From an uncultured Pseudorhodobacter sp. (lineage in GTDB: Bacteria > Pseudomonadota > Alphaproteobacteria > Rhodobacterales > Rhodobacteraceae): 42,791 bases of DNA. Positions within the stretch are counted from its first letter, which is position 1, and every line of letters starts with the position of its first letter. The notes under the pieces are model-generated. The model did not search any database and had not been told where the DNA came from. It was given only the letters and a program-made list of their open reading frames with translations. Shown here one piece after another: positions 8,072 through 15,862 of the stretch. The position numbers were made by a program, and so were the translations under genes. The stretch covers positions 1 to 42,791 of the forward strand of contig CAJXWJ010000027.1 of NCBI GenBank assembly GCA_913062925.1, read 5' to 3'.

Positions 8072-9307
8072 CTAGCTGTTGCTGCCGCCCTGACCTGCTG
8101 CGCGGAACCAGCGGATGATTGCCTCGCGCTCGGTGGGTTCAATATAGGACAGGTTGGCGGGGGGCATGGCATGGGTCAGGCCTGCTTGCATATAGATGCG
8201 CTCGGCCTCGGCTGCGATTTGGGCCGGGGTTTCCAGCACGACGTTTTTCGGGGCCCAATGGATGCCTTCGTAAACCGGCTCGGCGGCATGGCACATCGAA
8301 CAGCGGCCCTGCACAATGCTGACCACATCGTCAAAGCCTTGCGCCGAGGCATAGGTCAGCGCGGGGCCGGTCAGGGCGGCCTGTTCGGGGCGCTGGCGCA
8401 TCGGTGCGGTCGAGAGCCAAGCGATCAGCAAAAACAGCACCACGGTGACAAACCATGTCCAATGCGGGTTGCCTTTGCGGGCGTGTTTGGTGTTGAACCA
8501 ATGCCGCACCGTGACCCCCATCAGGAACACAAGGCTGGCGATCAGCCAGTTATACTGGGTCGCAAACACCAGCGGATAGTGGTTTGACAGCATCAAAAAC
8601 AGCACGGGCAGGGTCAGATAGTTGTTGTGGGTGCTGCGCTGCTTGGCGATTTTGCCGTATTTCGGATCGGGTTTGCGGCCTGCTTTCAGGTCGGCGACCA
8701 CGATGCGTTGATTTGGCATGATGATGGCAAAGACATTGGCCGACATGATGGTGGCGGTAAAAGCCCCCAGATGCAGCAAGGCGGCGCGGCCCGAGAAGAC
8801 TTGGGTATAGCCCCAAGCCATTGCCACAAGGATCACATAAAGCCCGATCATCAGGCGGGTGTTGTCATCGCCAAAGCGGCTTTTGCAGATCAGATCATAG
8901 ATCAGCCAGCCAAAGCCCAGACTGCCAAGCGAGATGGCGATGGCCTGCCAAGGCGCCAGATCAGCAACCTCGGGGTCGATCAGATAAAGGTTCGAGCCCA
9001 TATAATAGACCAGCACCAGCATGGTGAAGCCCGAAAGCCAGGTCGCATAGCTTTCCCATTTGAACCAGGTCAGATGCTCGGGCATCATATCGGGGGCGAC
9101 CATATATTTCTGGATGTGATAAAACCCGCCGCCGTGGACCTGCCATTCTTCGCCCGAAGCAAGCGGTGGCAGGCTGGGGGTTTTGCGCAGGCCAAGGTCC
9201 AGCGCGATGAAGTAAAACGACGACCCGATCCAAGCGATCGCAGTGGTCACATGCACCCAACGCGCAGCGATTTGCACCCATTCCCACAACACAACCCAGT
9301 CTGACAT
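8072..9307 (-). CDS. puuD: Membrane urate hydroxylase PuuD with C-terminal cytochrome c domain
   Basis: 411 residues. The start at 9307 (MSDWVVLWEWVQIAARW) is chosen because AAGGAG lies 6 bases before it; two upstream Met codons are too close to or before that site. The first 310 or so residues form a multi-helix membrane domain (Urate_ox_N), with WVHVTTAIAWIGSSFYF as first helix. The end is a class I cytochrome c domain with haem motif CSMCH and a distal Met in AMPPANL. Family members oxidise urate to 5-hydroxyisourate and pass electrons to the respiratory chain, replacing soluble uricase. No other purine-degradation gene is next to it; a LysR regulator is divergent 95 bp away. Confidence 0.9.
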   Translation of the reverse strand: MSDWVVLWEWVQIAARWVHVTTAIAWIGSSFYFIALDLGLRKTPSLPPLASGEEWQVHGGGFYHIQKYMVAPDMMPEHLTWFKWESYATWLSGFTMLVLVYYMGSNLYLIDPEVADLAPWQAIAISLGSLGFGWLIYDLICKSRFGDDNTRLMIGLYVILVAMAWGYTQVFSGRAALLHLGAFTATIMSANVFAIIMPNQRIVVADLKAGRKPDPKYGKIAKQRSTHNNYLTLPVLFLMLSNHYPLVFATQYNWLIASLVFLMGVTVRHWFNTKHARKGNPHWTWFVTVVLFLLIAWLSTAPMRQRPEQAALTGPALTYASAQGFDDVVSIVQGRCSMCHAAEPVYEGIHWAPKNVVLETPAQIAAEAERIYMQAGLTHAMPPANLSYIEPTEREAIIRWFRAAGQGGSNS

Positions 9308-9402
9308 TGGCATTCTCCTTCGGTTCAGGCTTAGGCTATACCGCAAGCCACTTCCCTGTTAATCCTGAAAACGCTGGCATCACTTTCAAGATTGAGACGA
9401 AA
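9308..9402. promoter_or_regulatory. puuD / LysR divergent control region with dyads
   Basis: 95 bp between divergent starts. It holds two inverted repeats sharing one centre: GGCTT (9328-9332) with AAGCC (9345-9349), and TTCAGG (9324-9329) with CCTGAA (9364-9369) slightly off centre. LysR regulators usually bind imperfect dyads in exactly such divergent gaps. The assignment is by position and symmetry only. Confidence 0.4.
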
Positions 9403-10320
9403 ATGGCCTATGTGAACAACATTCGGATGTTTGTGCGGGTTTACGAGTTGGGATCCATGTCTGCGGCTGCGCGCGATCAGCGCACCTCGCCTGCGGTGGC
9501 CTCGGCGCGGATCTCGGAATTGGAAAAGCATTTGGGGGTGCGTCTGTTCAGCCGCACCACGCGCAGCTTGCAGCCAACCGAGAATGGCCGGATCTTTTTT
9601 GACGGCGCAAAAAAGGTGCTAGAGGCGATTGACGAGGCCGAAGCTGCGGTGATGGATGTGACGCAAAACCCGCGCGGCACGATCTTTGTCTCGGCGCCTT
9701 TGGGCGTGGGGCGGCGGTTCATTGCGCCGCATGTGCCGGCCTTTAAGGATATTTACCCGCAGATTGATGTGCGCCTGCGGCTGTCAGATCGGGTGATTGA
9801 CGTCACGGCCGAGGGGCTGGACGTAGCGTTTCATCTGGGGATTTTGGACGATTCCACCTTGAAGGTGCGGCTGATCGCCGATTGCCCGCGCGTGCTGTGC
9901 GCCTCGCCTGCCTATGTGGCGCGGCGGGGCATGCCGCTGGATGGCGCGGCTTTGGTCAGTGACAAACACGACTGTTTGAACCTGCGCTTTCCCGGCGCCA
10001 AGGAATTTCAATGGGCGCTGCAAACTGCCGATGGGCCAAGGCGGTTTGAGATTGCCGGACCTTTCGAATCTGATGACGGCGATGTGCTGACCGGTTGGGC
10101 CTTGGATGGGCGCGGCATTGTGATGAAGCCGATGTTTGAAGTGGCCGAGCATCTGCGCGAGGGGCGGCTGATCGAGGTGGCCATGGCCACTCCGCCAGTG
10201 CCGACGCAATTGTCGATTTTAAGCCAGCATCGCCGGCTGAAAGACCCCAAAGTTAAACTGTTCACCGATTTCATGGCCGCGCATGTACGCGATGCGGTGC
10301 GCCTGGCGGGAACAGGATAA
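9403..10320 (+). CDS. LysR-family transcriptional regulator
   Basis: 305 residues from the ATG at 9403 (MAYVNNIRMFVRVYELGSMS); the frame is open back to 9307 but that part overlaps the control region. The winged helix-turn-helix lies at about residues 5-62 with AAARDQRTSPAVASARISELEKHLGVRLFSRTTR, then the linker helix, and from about residue 90 the periplasmic-binding-like effector domain (IFVSAPLGVGRRFIAPHVPAFKDIYP). Divergence from puuD suggests it controls that gene, perhaps responding to urate or a purine breakdown product; this is inference. The downstream dipeptidase starts 51 bp later in the same direction. Confidence 0.92.
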   Translation: MAYVNNIRMFVRVYELGSMSAAARDQRTSPAVASARISELEKHLGVRLFSRTTRSLQPTENGRIFFDGAKKVLEAIDEAEAAVMDVTQNPRGTIFVSAPLGVGRRFIAPHVPAFKDIYPQIDVRLRLSDRVIDVTAEGLDVAFHLGILDDSTLKVRLIADCPRVLCASPAYVARRGMPLDGAALVSDKHDCLNLRFPGAKEFQWALQTADGPRRFEIAGPFESDDGDVLTGWALDGRGIVMKPMFEVAEHLREGRLIEVAMATPPVPTQLSILSQHRRLKDPKVKLFTDFMAAHVRDAVRLAGTG

Positions 10321-10371
10321 ACGCCGCTGGTTTCAGGGCAGTAACAGAACAAATTCGTAAGGGTCGCAGAA

Positions 10372-11406
10372 ATGGAACAACAGCATATATTTGACGGGCA
10401 CAATGATGTGCTGTCTTGTTTGTGGCGCGAAGGCCAGCCTGCGGGGGATGGCTTTTTCAATGGTCGCGGCGGGCATCTGGATTTGGCAGCCTGTCGCGCC
10501 GGCGGTTTTGCGGGTGGGTTTTTCGCGGTTTGGTGCAGCACCGATCCGGCCACGGCACCCGACCCTCTGGCGCAGTTTCGCGAATTTCCCGCAATAGACC
10601 CCGCCCGTGCGCATATCGAAACCGCCGAGCAGGTGGCGGTTTTGCTGCGCATGGTGCGGGCGCGGCCAGAGGCGATCCGGCTTTGCACCTCTGCCGCGCA
10701 GATCGAGGCTGCGCGCGCCGCGGGGGCGGTGGCGGCGCTGCTGCATATCGAGGGCTGCGAAGGCATCGGCGCAGGGCTGGACGAGCTGCATCTTTACTAT
10801 GCCGCAGGCCTGCGGTCTTTGGGGCCGGTTTGGAGCCGCCCGAATATCTTTGGCCACGGCGTGCCGTTCAACTTTCCGGCCTCGCCCGATACCGGGCCGG
10901 GGCTGACCGAGGCGGGCAAGCGGCTGCTGGCGGAATGCGAAAGCCTTGGGGTGTTGTTTGACCTGAGCCATCTGAACGAGGCGGGGTTTTGGGATGTGGC
11001 GCGCGCCTCGGGGCGGCCGCTGGTGGCCACCCATTCGGGAGCGCATGCGATGACGCCTGCGACGCGCAATCTGACCGACAAGCAGCTTGACGCCGTGGCC
11101 GAAAGCGGCGGGCTGGTGGGGCTGAACTTTGGCTGCCAATTCCTGCGCCAAGACGGCCAAAAGCGCGCCGATACCGCCCCTGCCGAGATGCTGCGCCATC
11201 TGGAGCATCTGCTGGCGCGGCTGGGCGAAGGCGGCGTGGCGCTGGGGTCGGATTTTGACGGCGCGCTGATGCCCGAGTTTATCGGCAGCGCGCGCGGCTT
11301 GCCACATCTGGTAACGGCGATGCAGGATGCGGGCTATGAGGCAGAGCTAATCCGGCGGATTTGCTGGCAAAACTGGCTGGATATGCTGGCCAAGACCATC
11401 GGCTAG
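10372..11406 (+). CDS. Membrane-type dipeptidase (peptidase family M19)
   Basis: 344 residues, typical for renal-dipeptidase-like zinc enzymes (amidohydrolase TIM barrel) that cleave dipeptides, sometimes D-amino-acid containing ones. Metal ligands are all present: His10 and Asp12 (DGHND), bridging Glu127 (HIEGCEG), His200 (DLSHLNEAGFWD) and His221 (ATHSGAHA), plus the late Asp in GSDFDGA. AAGGG is 8 bases before the start. No signal peptide is visible, so it is probably cytoplasmic. It may share a transcript with the LysR gene upstream and the small ORF and GNAT gene downstream. Confidence 0.93.
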   Translation: MEQQHIFDGHNDVLSCLWREGQPAGDGFFNGRGGHLDLAACRAGGFAGGFFAVWCSTDPATAPDPLAQFREFPAIDPARAHIETAEQVAVLLRMVRARPEAIRLCTSAAQIEAARAAGAVAALLHIEGCEGIGAGLDELHLYYAAGLRSLGPVWSRPNIFGHGVPFNFPASPDTGPGLTEAGKRLLAECESLGVLFDLSHLNEAGFWDVARASGRPLVATHSGAHAMTPATRNLTDKQLDAVAESGGLVGLNFGCQFLRQDGQKRADTAPAEMLRHLEHLLARLGEGGVALGSDFDGALMPEFIGSARGLPHLVTAMQDAGYEAELIRRICWQNWLDMLAKTIG

Positions 11407-11415
11407 GGATTTATC

Positions 11416-11640
11416 ATGGCGCATACTGTTATTTTTTGTGCAGGGGCAGGGCAAGCGATGGCAAGCTTGCCGTCTGGATTTGTGGGCTGCCAAATGGCGC
11501 GAGCGACATGGACCCAACGCGTCACGGCAGATACGAAAGGCACGCCCATAATGCGCAGACGGAACAAAGGTTCGGCAACCTTTCGGCTTGGTGAGAATGC
11601 CATCAGCCCCGATGGCGCGCCGGCGATGCTGACGCTATGA
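11416..11640 (+). CDS. Possible small protein, no family recognised
   Basis: 74 codons beginning MAHTVIFCAGAGQAMASL and ending MLTL. Evidence for it: AGGGA lies 6 bases before the ATG, it starts 9 bp after the dipeptidase stop, and its TGA overlaps the ATG of the GNAT gene (ATGA), which itself lacks a visible ribosome binding site. Against it: codon third positions are less GC-biased than in neighbours, and no domain is recognisable. The stretch also contains a perfect hairpin, so it may be an untranslated structured leader instead. Confidence 0.3.
   Translation: MAHTVIFCAGAGQAMASLPSGFVGCQMARATWTQRVTADTKGTPIMRRRNKGSATFRLGENAISPDGAPAMLTL
11566..11583. other. Perfect 7-bp hairpin ahead of the GNAT gene
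   Basis: AAAGGTT, loop CGGC, AACCTTT. A further GC-rich paired stretch (GGC..TGG to CCA..GCC) follows directly. No T run follows, so it is not a terminator; a leader structure or part of a small RNA is possible. Confidence 0.4.
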
Positions 11641-12110
11641 TCCGCTATCGGCTGGCGCAGGCGGCGGATGCGGCGCTGATCCACGCGCTGCTGTTGGAGA
11701 TGGCTGCGGGCGAAGCCTTTGGCGGCAGTGTCGAAAGCCTGCTGGCGCATGGGTTTGGCAAGAGGCCACGGTTTCGGGTGGTTTTGGCCGAAGACCGCGC
11801 TGCACAGGCCTTGGGGTTTTGCCTGTTCTTGCCGGAATACAGCAGTTGGCGCGGAGCGATGGGGGTGTTTGTGCAAGACCTCTATCTGCGCCCCAGCGCG
11901 CGCGGGCTTGGTGCGGGGCGCGGGCTTTTGGCCGCCGCTTGGGCGCAGGCGCAGGATTGGCAGCCGCAGTTTGTCGCGCTGATGGTCAAGCGCAGCAATC
12001 TGCCAGCACTTGGGTTCTACCGCAGCCTTGGCTTTGATCTGCGCGAGGCTGCCGATCCGCTGATCCTGTCCGGCGCGGCGCTGGAGGCGGTGTTGGGCGC
12101 AGCAGGCTAG
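11637..12110 (+). CDS. GNAT-family N-acetyltransferase
   Basis: 157 residues forming a single acetyltransferase domain. The acetyl-CoA binding loop is VQDLYLRPSARGLGAGRGLLAA at about residues 80-100 (R-x-x-G-x-G/A type), and the conserved ending is NLPALGFYRSLGF. Such enzymes move an acetyl group from acetyl-CoA to an amine; the substrate cannot be told from sequence. The start overlaps the end of the preceding small frame by ATGA. Its TAG overlaps the stop of the convergent dimethylformamidase-like gene by 4 bp. Confidence 0.88.
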   Translation: MIRYRLAQAADAALIHALLLEMAAGEAFGGSVESLLAHGFGKRPRFRVVLAEDRAAQALGFCLFLPEYSSWRGAMGVFVQDLYLRPSARGLGAGRGLLAAAWAQAQDWQPQFVALMVKRSNLPALGFYRSLGFDLREAADPLILSGAALEAVLGAAG

Positions 12111-13687
12111 GCCCAATCGCCCAGTAGCACATTGCGGGTCACCTGTTCGACGCTGCGGTCTTGCGCGATCAGACCTGCCACCCATTCACAAGAGCCTGCG
12201 TTGAACACCGCGCCCGCGCCGCGGCGGTAGTCGGCGATGCAGCCATTGCCGCGCGTGGTGCGGCCAAGGGTTTCGGCGGTCAGCCCGCCGTAAAGCCGCA
12301 GCGCCAGATCCTCGGCATCGCCCGCGCCGATGAACAGATCGCGGTCATGCGGGCCGGTGGCATGCGACAGCGTGGTGGCAGGCGACAGCCCGACAAGGGT
12401 CAGCGCGCCTTGCAAGCCGCTGTCTGCGGCGGCAAAGGGCAGGCCTTGGGTCATGGTGTAGTCGATGCCGTCGACCTCATAGGCAAAGATCTTGGCCGCA
12501 GCGCCCAGCACATCGCCATAGCCAAGGCCGGTGTCGCGCAGCGCCCAATGCTCGGGGCGGTAGATCGCAAAGCCGCCCGAGCCATGTGCGGCGCAGCGGC
12601 TCCATCCGGCATAGACGCCTGCGGCACCGGTTAGCCCCATGGTGGCGGTGGCGGGCCGCCCGACGCGCGGGTGGTCCCAATAGCTGGTCAGGCGGTTGCT
12701 GTCTGCCTGTGGGTCTTCGGCCTCGGCGCGGGATTTGAAGCAGGTCTGGGTGCTTAGATCATCCGAGAGCCGGGTTTGCCAAAAGAAATTGCCAGCAAAA
12801 CGCGCCAGTTTGCCGCCCGCATCCAGCCATGCCTCAAGATGGTCGCGCATCTCCCATGTCCAATATTCGTCATGGCCAACGATCAGCGCGCGGTCGTAGC
12901 CTGCCAGCGCAACGGGGTCGCGGTGCAGATCGTGCTGGGTGGTATAGTCGATCGCGATGCCTTGGGCTTCGCACCAAAGCGCAAAGGGGCGCTCGAACGC
13001 GGCCCAGCCCGAAGAGGCGTATTTCTTGGAAATGCCGCGGGCGCGGGCATAGTCCATATGCGGATAGCGCGGCCGGCTGAGCAGGGGCGAGGCATGCGGG
13101 ATGCGCGGCGCGCCCTCGGGCCAGCGCACAAAGCCTTCGGCCCAAGGCCGGTGCAGGCTGACATGCGGCGCGAAATCGGCGCGCGCCGGGCCAGTGATTC
13201 CTTGGTAGTGGTTCGACCCGCCCCAATCATTATAGGCGCACCATGTGCCGGTGCAGAGCACCATCACGATGCGGGCGGCAGGCGTGCTTGCGCGCAGCAC
13301 AAACATCGCCTGCGAGGCATGGCCGTCGATGCTGAGCGAAACGGTATAGACCCCGCTGCGCCAGTCGGGCGGGATCTGCAGCGCAAAGGCCTCGGGCCAG
13401 TTGCAGCCCTGTTCCGAGCAATCTTCGGGCGTGGCGGCAAAGCGGGTGTTGATCTGGCGATCCACCACCACTTGCGGGTTAAGCCCATCGCGCGCGATCA
13501 CCAGATGTGCCTGATCGCTCGAGGCACAGACATGCAGCCGCAGTGTGTCGCCCGGCGCATAGGACAGCGCATCGCTATAGCCCCAGACTTGCGGGCAGGC
13601 AGGGTCGTTGCTGGCGGTTTGATAATAATGGCCGGTCACCGCAGAGCCGTCATCATAGGGGCCAGCGGTGAAAAACCGCGCTAACAT
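12107..13687 (-). CDS. N,N-dimethylformamidase large-subunit-like protein
   Basis: 526 residues from the ATG at 13687, which overlaps the stop of gap by 7 bases (ATGTTAG). The N-terminal third is a beta-rich domain (YAPGDTLRLHVCASSD); the remainder matches the C-terminal domain of N,N-dimethylformamidase beta subunit (DMFA2_C), including CTGTWCAYNDWGGSNHY, the HDEYWTWEMRDHLEAWLDAGGK segment, and a Tyr/Glu/His-rich core that in the known enzyme holds a mononuclear iron. That enzyme hydrolyses dimethylformamide to dimethylamine and formate with a separate small subunit, which is not present here. The substrate is therefore uncertain. Translational coupling to a glyceraldehyde-3-phosphate dehydrogenase gene is odd. 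Confidence 0.8.
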   Translation of the reverse strand: MLARFFTAGPYDDGSAVTGHYYQTASNDPACPQVWGYSDALSYAPGDTLRLHVCASSDQAHLVIARDGLNPQVVVDRQINTRFAATPEDCSEQGCNWPEAFALQIPPDWRSGVYTVSLSIDGHASQAMFVLRASTPAARIVMVLCTGTWCAYNDWGGSNHYQGITGPARADFAPHVSLHRPWAEGFVRWPEGAPRIPHASPLLSRPRYPHMDYARARGISKKYASSGWAAFERPFALWCEAQGIAIDYTTQHDLHRDPVALAGYDRALIVGHDEYWTWEMRDHLEAWLDAGGKLARFAGNFFWQTRLSDDLSTQTCFKSRAEAEDPQADSNRLTSYWDHPRVGRPATATMGLTGAAGVYAGWSRCAAHGSGGFAIYRPEHWALRDTGLGYGDVLGAAAKIFAYEVDGIDYTMTQGLPFAAADSGLQGALTLVGLSPATTLSHATGPHDRDLFIGAGDAEDLALRLYGGLTAETLGRTTRGNGCIADYRRGAGAVFNAGSCEWVAGLIAQDRSVEQVTRNVLLGDWA

Positions 13688-14655
13688 GCCGCCATCCGGC
13701 GCGCGACGTCGAGCATGCGGTTGGAAAAGCCCCATTCGTTGTCATACCAGCCAAACACCCGCAGCATGCCGCCTTTGGTGACGCGGGTTTCGGGCAGGGC
13801 CATGATCACGCTTTCGGCGCGCGCGCGCAGATCGGTCGAGACCAGCGGCTTTTGCGTGGTGCCGATCACCCCGCCTGCGGCCGCAAGGGCTGCGTTGACG
13901 GCCGCGGCGGTGGTGGGCCGTTCGGTCATCACCGCCAGATCGACGGCCGAGACCGAGGCCGTGGGCACGCGCACTGCCGAGGCTTCGATCCTGCCCGCGA
14001 TCTGTGGCAGGACCAGGTCCAGCAAGCGCTGGGCCGAGGTGGTGGTGGGCACCATCGACAGCGCCGCCGCGCGCGAGCGGGCATAGTCGGCAGCAGGGGC
14101 GTCGATGGTCGGTTGCGATCCGGTATAGCAGTGGATCGTCGTCATCGACCCCGTCACCACGCCCCAGTTTTCATCAATCAGCCGCACCAGGGGCGCCAGC
14201 GCATTGGTGGTGCAAGAGGCGTTCGAGACGATCTTTTGCCCCTGTAGCTCGGCCTCATTCGCGCCCAGAACCACGGTCAGATCGGCAGCCTTGGAAGGCC
14301 CCGAGATCAGCACTGCGCGCGCGCCAGCCCGCAGCCCACGGGTGGCCATTTCTCGGGCATCGGCGCGGCCGGTGCATTCCAGCACCACATCGACGCCTTT
14401 CAGTTCAAGCCCCGAGATATCAGGGCTGCGGTGCAAAGGAATGGCGCGCCCGTCGATCACCAGCGCGCCCTCTTGCAGCCGCACATCGCCGTGCCAGACG
14501 CCAAAGACGGAATCGAATTCAAACAGATAGGCGCACATCTCGGCTGCGGCGATGTCGTTGATCCCCGCGATTTCGATATCTGTCGCGCCACCCAGCAGGG
14601 CTGCGCGCAAAACCGATCGACCAATGCGACCAAAGCCGTTGATAAAGATGCGCAT
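13681..14655 (-). CDS. gap: Glyceraldehyde-3-phosphate dehydrogenase-like enzyme
   Basis: 324 residues from the ATG at 14655 (AGGAG 6 bases upstream); the frame opens 17 codons earlier without support. The Rossmann motif INGFGRIGRS is at residues 5-14, catalytic Cys148 in SNASCTTN, His175 in TTIHCYTGSQ, and the ending is WYDNEWGFSNRMLD. It oxidises glyceraldehyde-3-phosphate to 1,3-bisphosphoglycerate with NAD(P). It looks somewhat diverged from ordinary gap (VPTTTSAQRLLDLVLPQ in place of the usual VPTxTGAAKAVG region), and no pgk or tkt gene is adjacent. An erythrose-4-phosphate dehydrogenase role or a secondary paralogue cannot be excluded. It overlaps the next gene by 7 bp. Confidence 0.88.
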   Translation of the reverse strand: MRIFINGFGRIGRSVLRAALLGGATDIEIAGINDIAAAEMCAYLFEFDSVFGVWHGDVRLQEGALVIDGRAIPLHRSPDISGLELKGVDVVLECTGRADAREMATRGLRAGARAVLISGPSKAADLTVVLGANEAELQGQKIVSNASCTTNALAPLVRLIDENWGVVTGSMTTIHCYTGSQPTIDAPAADYARSRAAALSMVPTTTSAQRLLDLVLPQIAGRIEASAVRVPTASVSAVDLAVMTERPTTAAAVNAALAAAGGVIGTTQKPLVSTDLRARAESVIMALPETRVTKGGMLRVFGWYDNEWGFSNRMLDVARRMAAC

Positions 14656-14729
14656 GGCGGGCTCCTGTGTTGCACCATGCAAAGCACGCCAGCCGCAGCC
14701 TTTCAAGGCTTGTGCGGCGGTGGACCTAT

Positions 14730-14743
14730 CGTTTGATCAAACG
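14730..14743. promoter_or_regulatory. 14-bp perfect palindrome upstream of gap
   Basis: CGTTTGATCAAACG reads the same on both strands and lies 75 bp before the gap start, in the 100-bp gap to the DUF533 gene. A dimeric repressor or activator site is likely from symmetry and place; the protein is unknown. Confidence 0.45.
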
Positions 14744-14755
14744 TGGCGATTTGCC

Positions 14756-15445
14756 CTAGTAAGTGTTGGCATGCAGATGTGCGACAAGGCCCGCGTCCAG
14801 ATGCAGGCGCGCCGCAAGCATCGCCAGATAGCCCTTTTCGGCGGCGCCTTCTGGGTCAACCGCCAAAAGCGAGGCGGCGTAGATTTCGGCGGCCTCGGCC
14901 TCGGTGCGGGCAAGGGCTGCGATCTGGTTGAAATCTAAGGGCGCGTCCAGTTCGGCTTCGATCATCGCTTGGGCTTCGGGGCCAAAGCCCAATTGCGGCA
15001 GATGGGCGGCGATATTGGCGCGCTCGGCTGGGGTGACTTGGCCGTCGGCCTTGGTGGCGGCGATCATGGCTTGCAGCAGACGGCGCGACAGATCCTCGGC
15101 CGCGGCGGCATCAGCGGGCAGAAAGGCCGCGCTGGGCTGGGGCAGGGCGATGGGGCCATCGGGGGTGGGGCTTTGCGCGGTTTTGCCAGCCTGCCAATCT
15201 TCATAGGCTTTGAAGGCCAGCCCACCGATCAGCGCCGCCCCGCCGAGTTTGACGCCCGTGCCGACCAAGCGCCGCGCGTTGCCCGAAAGCAGCACGCCCA
15301 AAAGCCCACCGGCAATCGCACCCTTGGTCAGGCTGTCTTGTGCCTGCCAGCCGGTTTTGGCCTTGGCCGCAAGCTGCGAGGCCCCGTGCTGGGTCGTTAA
15401 AGTTTTCGCGCCAGACATCAAGGTTTCTAGAAAGGATTTTGACAT
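14756..15445 (-). CDS. DUF533 / TerB-like inner membrane protein
   Basis: 229 residues from the ATG at 15445 (MSKSFLETLMSGAKTL), with AAGGGG 7 bases before it. A glycine-rich segment, GAIAGGLLGVLLSG and LGGAALIGGLAFKAYEDW (about residues 43-85), is probably membrane-associated. A helical TerB-like domain follows at about 115-225 (LLQAMIAATKADGQVTPAERANI), where acidic residues could bind metal. This is the DUF533 arrangement; the function is unknown. It is separated from gap by 100 bp and from the yjbE-like gene by a terminator, so it is probably its own unit. Confidence 0.85.
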   Translation of the reverse strand: MSKSFLETLMSGAKTLTTQHGASQLAAKAKTGWQAQDSLTKGAIAGGLLGVLLSGNARRLVGTGVKLGGAALIGGLAFKAYEDWQAGKTAQSPTPDGPIALPQPSAAFLPADAAAAEDLSRRLLQAMIAATKADGQVTPAERANIAAHLPQLGFGPEAQAMIEAELDAPLDFNQIAALARTEAEAAEIYAASLLAVDPEGAAEKGYLAMLAARLHLDAGLVAHLHANTY

Positions 15446-15542
15446 AACGGGCCCCTTTGGCTGCATGTGCCGTCAATATGGGAAGCCTGCGCCGGCGAAC
15501 AAGGCTTTGGGCCCTTTGTCGCAGGCGGGGGCTGCGCAAATA

Positions 15543-15574
15543 AAAACGCCCCAGCACAAGCGGGGGCGTCTTTT
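15543..15574 (-). terminator. Terminator of the yjb-like operon
   Basis: Read on the minus strand, CCCC/GGGG-centred stem (ACGCCCC with GGGGCGT) is followed by TTTTTATTTG. It lies 29 bp after the yjbE-like stop. The plus strand also ends in CTTTTGG, so it may work both ways. Confidence 0.75.
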
Positions 15575-15602
15575 GGGTTTCACACGCCGAGGCGTAGCAG
15601 CC

Positions 15603-15785
15603 TTAGTTGGTGCCAGTGGTCGAGTTGGAAACAATAACACTGCCCAAAACCAGCACAAATGCGCCAATGAAGCCTGCCGCTGGGACGCCAGCAACGCTTG
15701 CCACTGGGCCAGATGGCACCTGTGCAACGGCTGCGGTCGAGGAAAGCGCCATCATGGCAGCGAGGGCTAGAGCTGTTTTTTTCAT
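15603..15785 (-). CDS. Short exported YjbE-like protein
   Basis: 60 residues. MKKTALALAAMMALSSTAAVAQ is a clear signal peptide; the mature part is about 38 residues, a Gly/Ala/Val hydrophobic stretch (AGFIGAFVLVLGSVIV) and a Ser/Thr tail. AGGAG sits 8 bases before the ATG. In E. coli the first gene of yjbEFGH encodes a comparably small, low-complexity exported protein; here the gene is the last of the operon. The family call rests on size, type and neighbours, since sequence of this kind cannot be aligned with confidence. A 77-bp AT-rich gap precedes it and could hold its own promoter. Confidence 0.65.
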   Translation of the reverse strand: MKKTALALAAMMALSSTAAVAQVPSGPVASVAGVPAAGFIGAFVLVLGSVIVSNSTTGTN

Positions 15786-15862
15786 ATCAAAACTCCTATG
15801 TTAACAATTACTGAAAACAGCCTATACCTTTAAGCAAATCAGATAAAGTATTTCCTAGGTTT

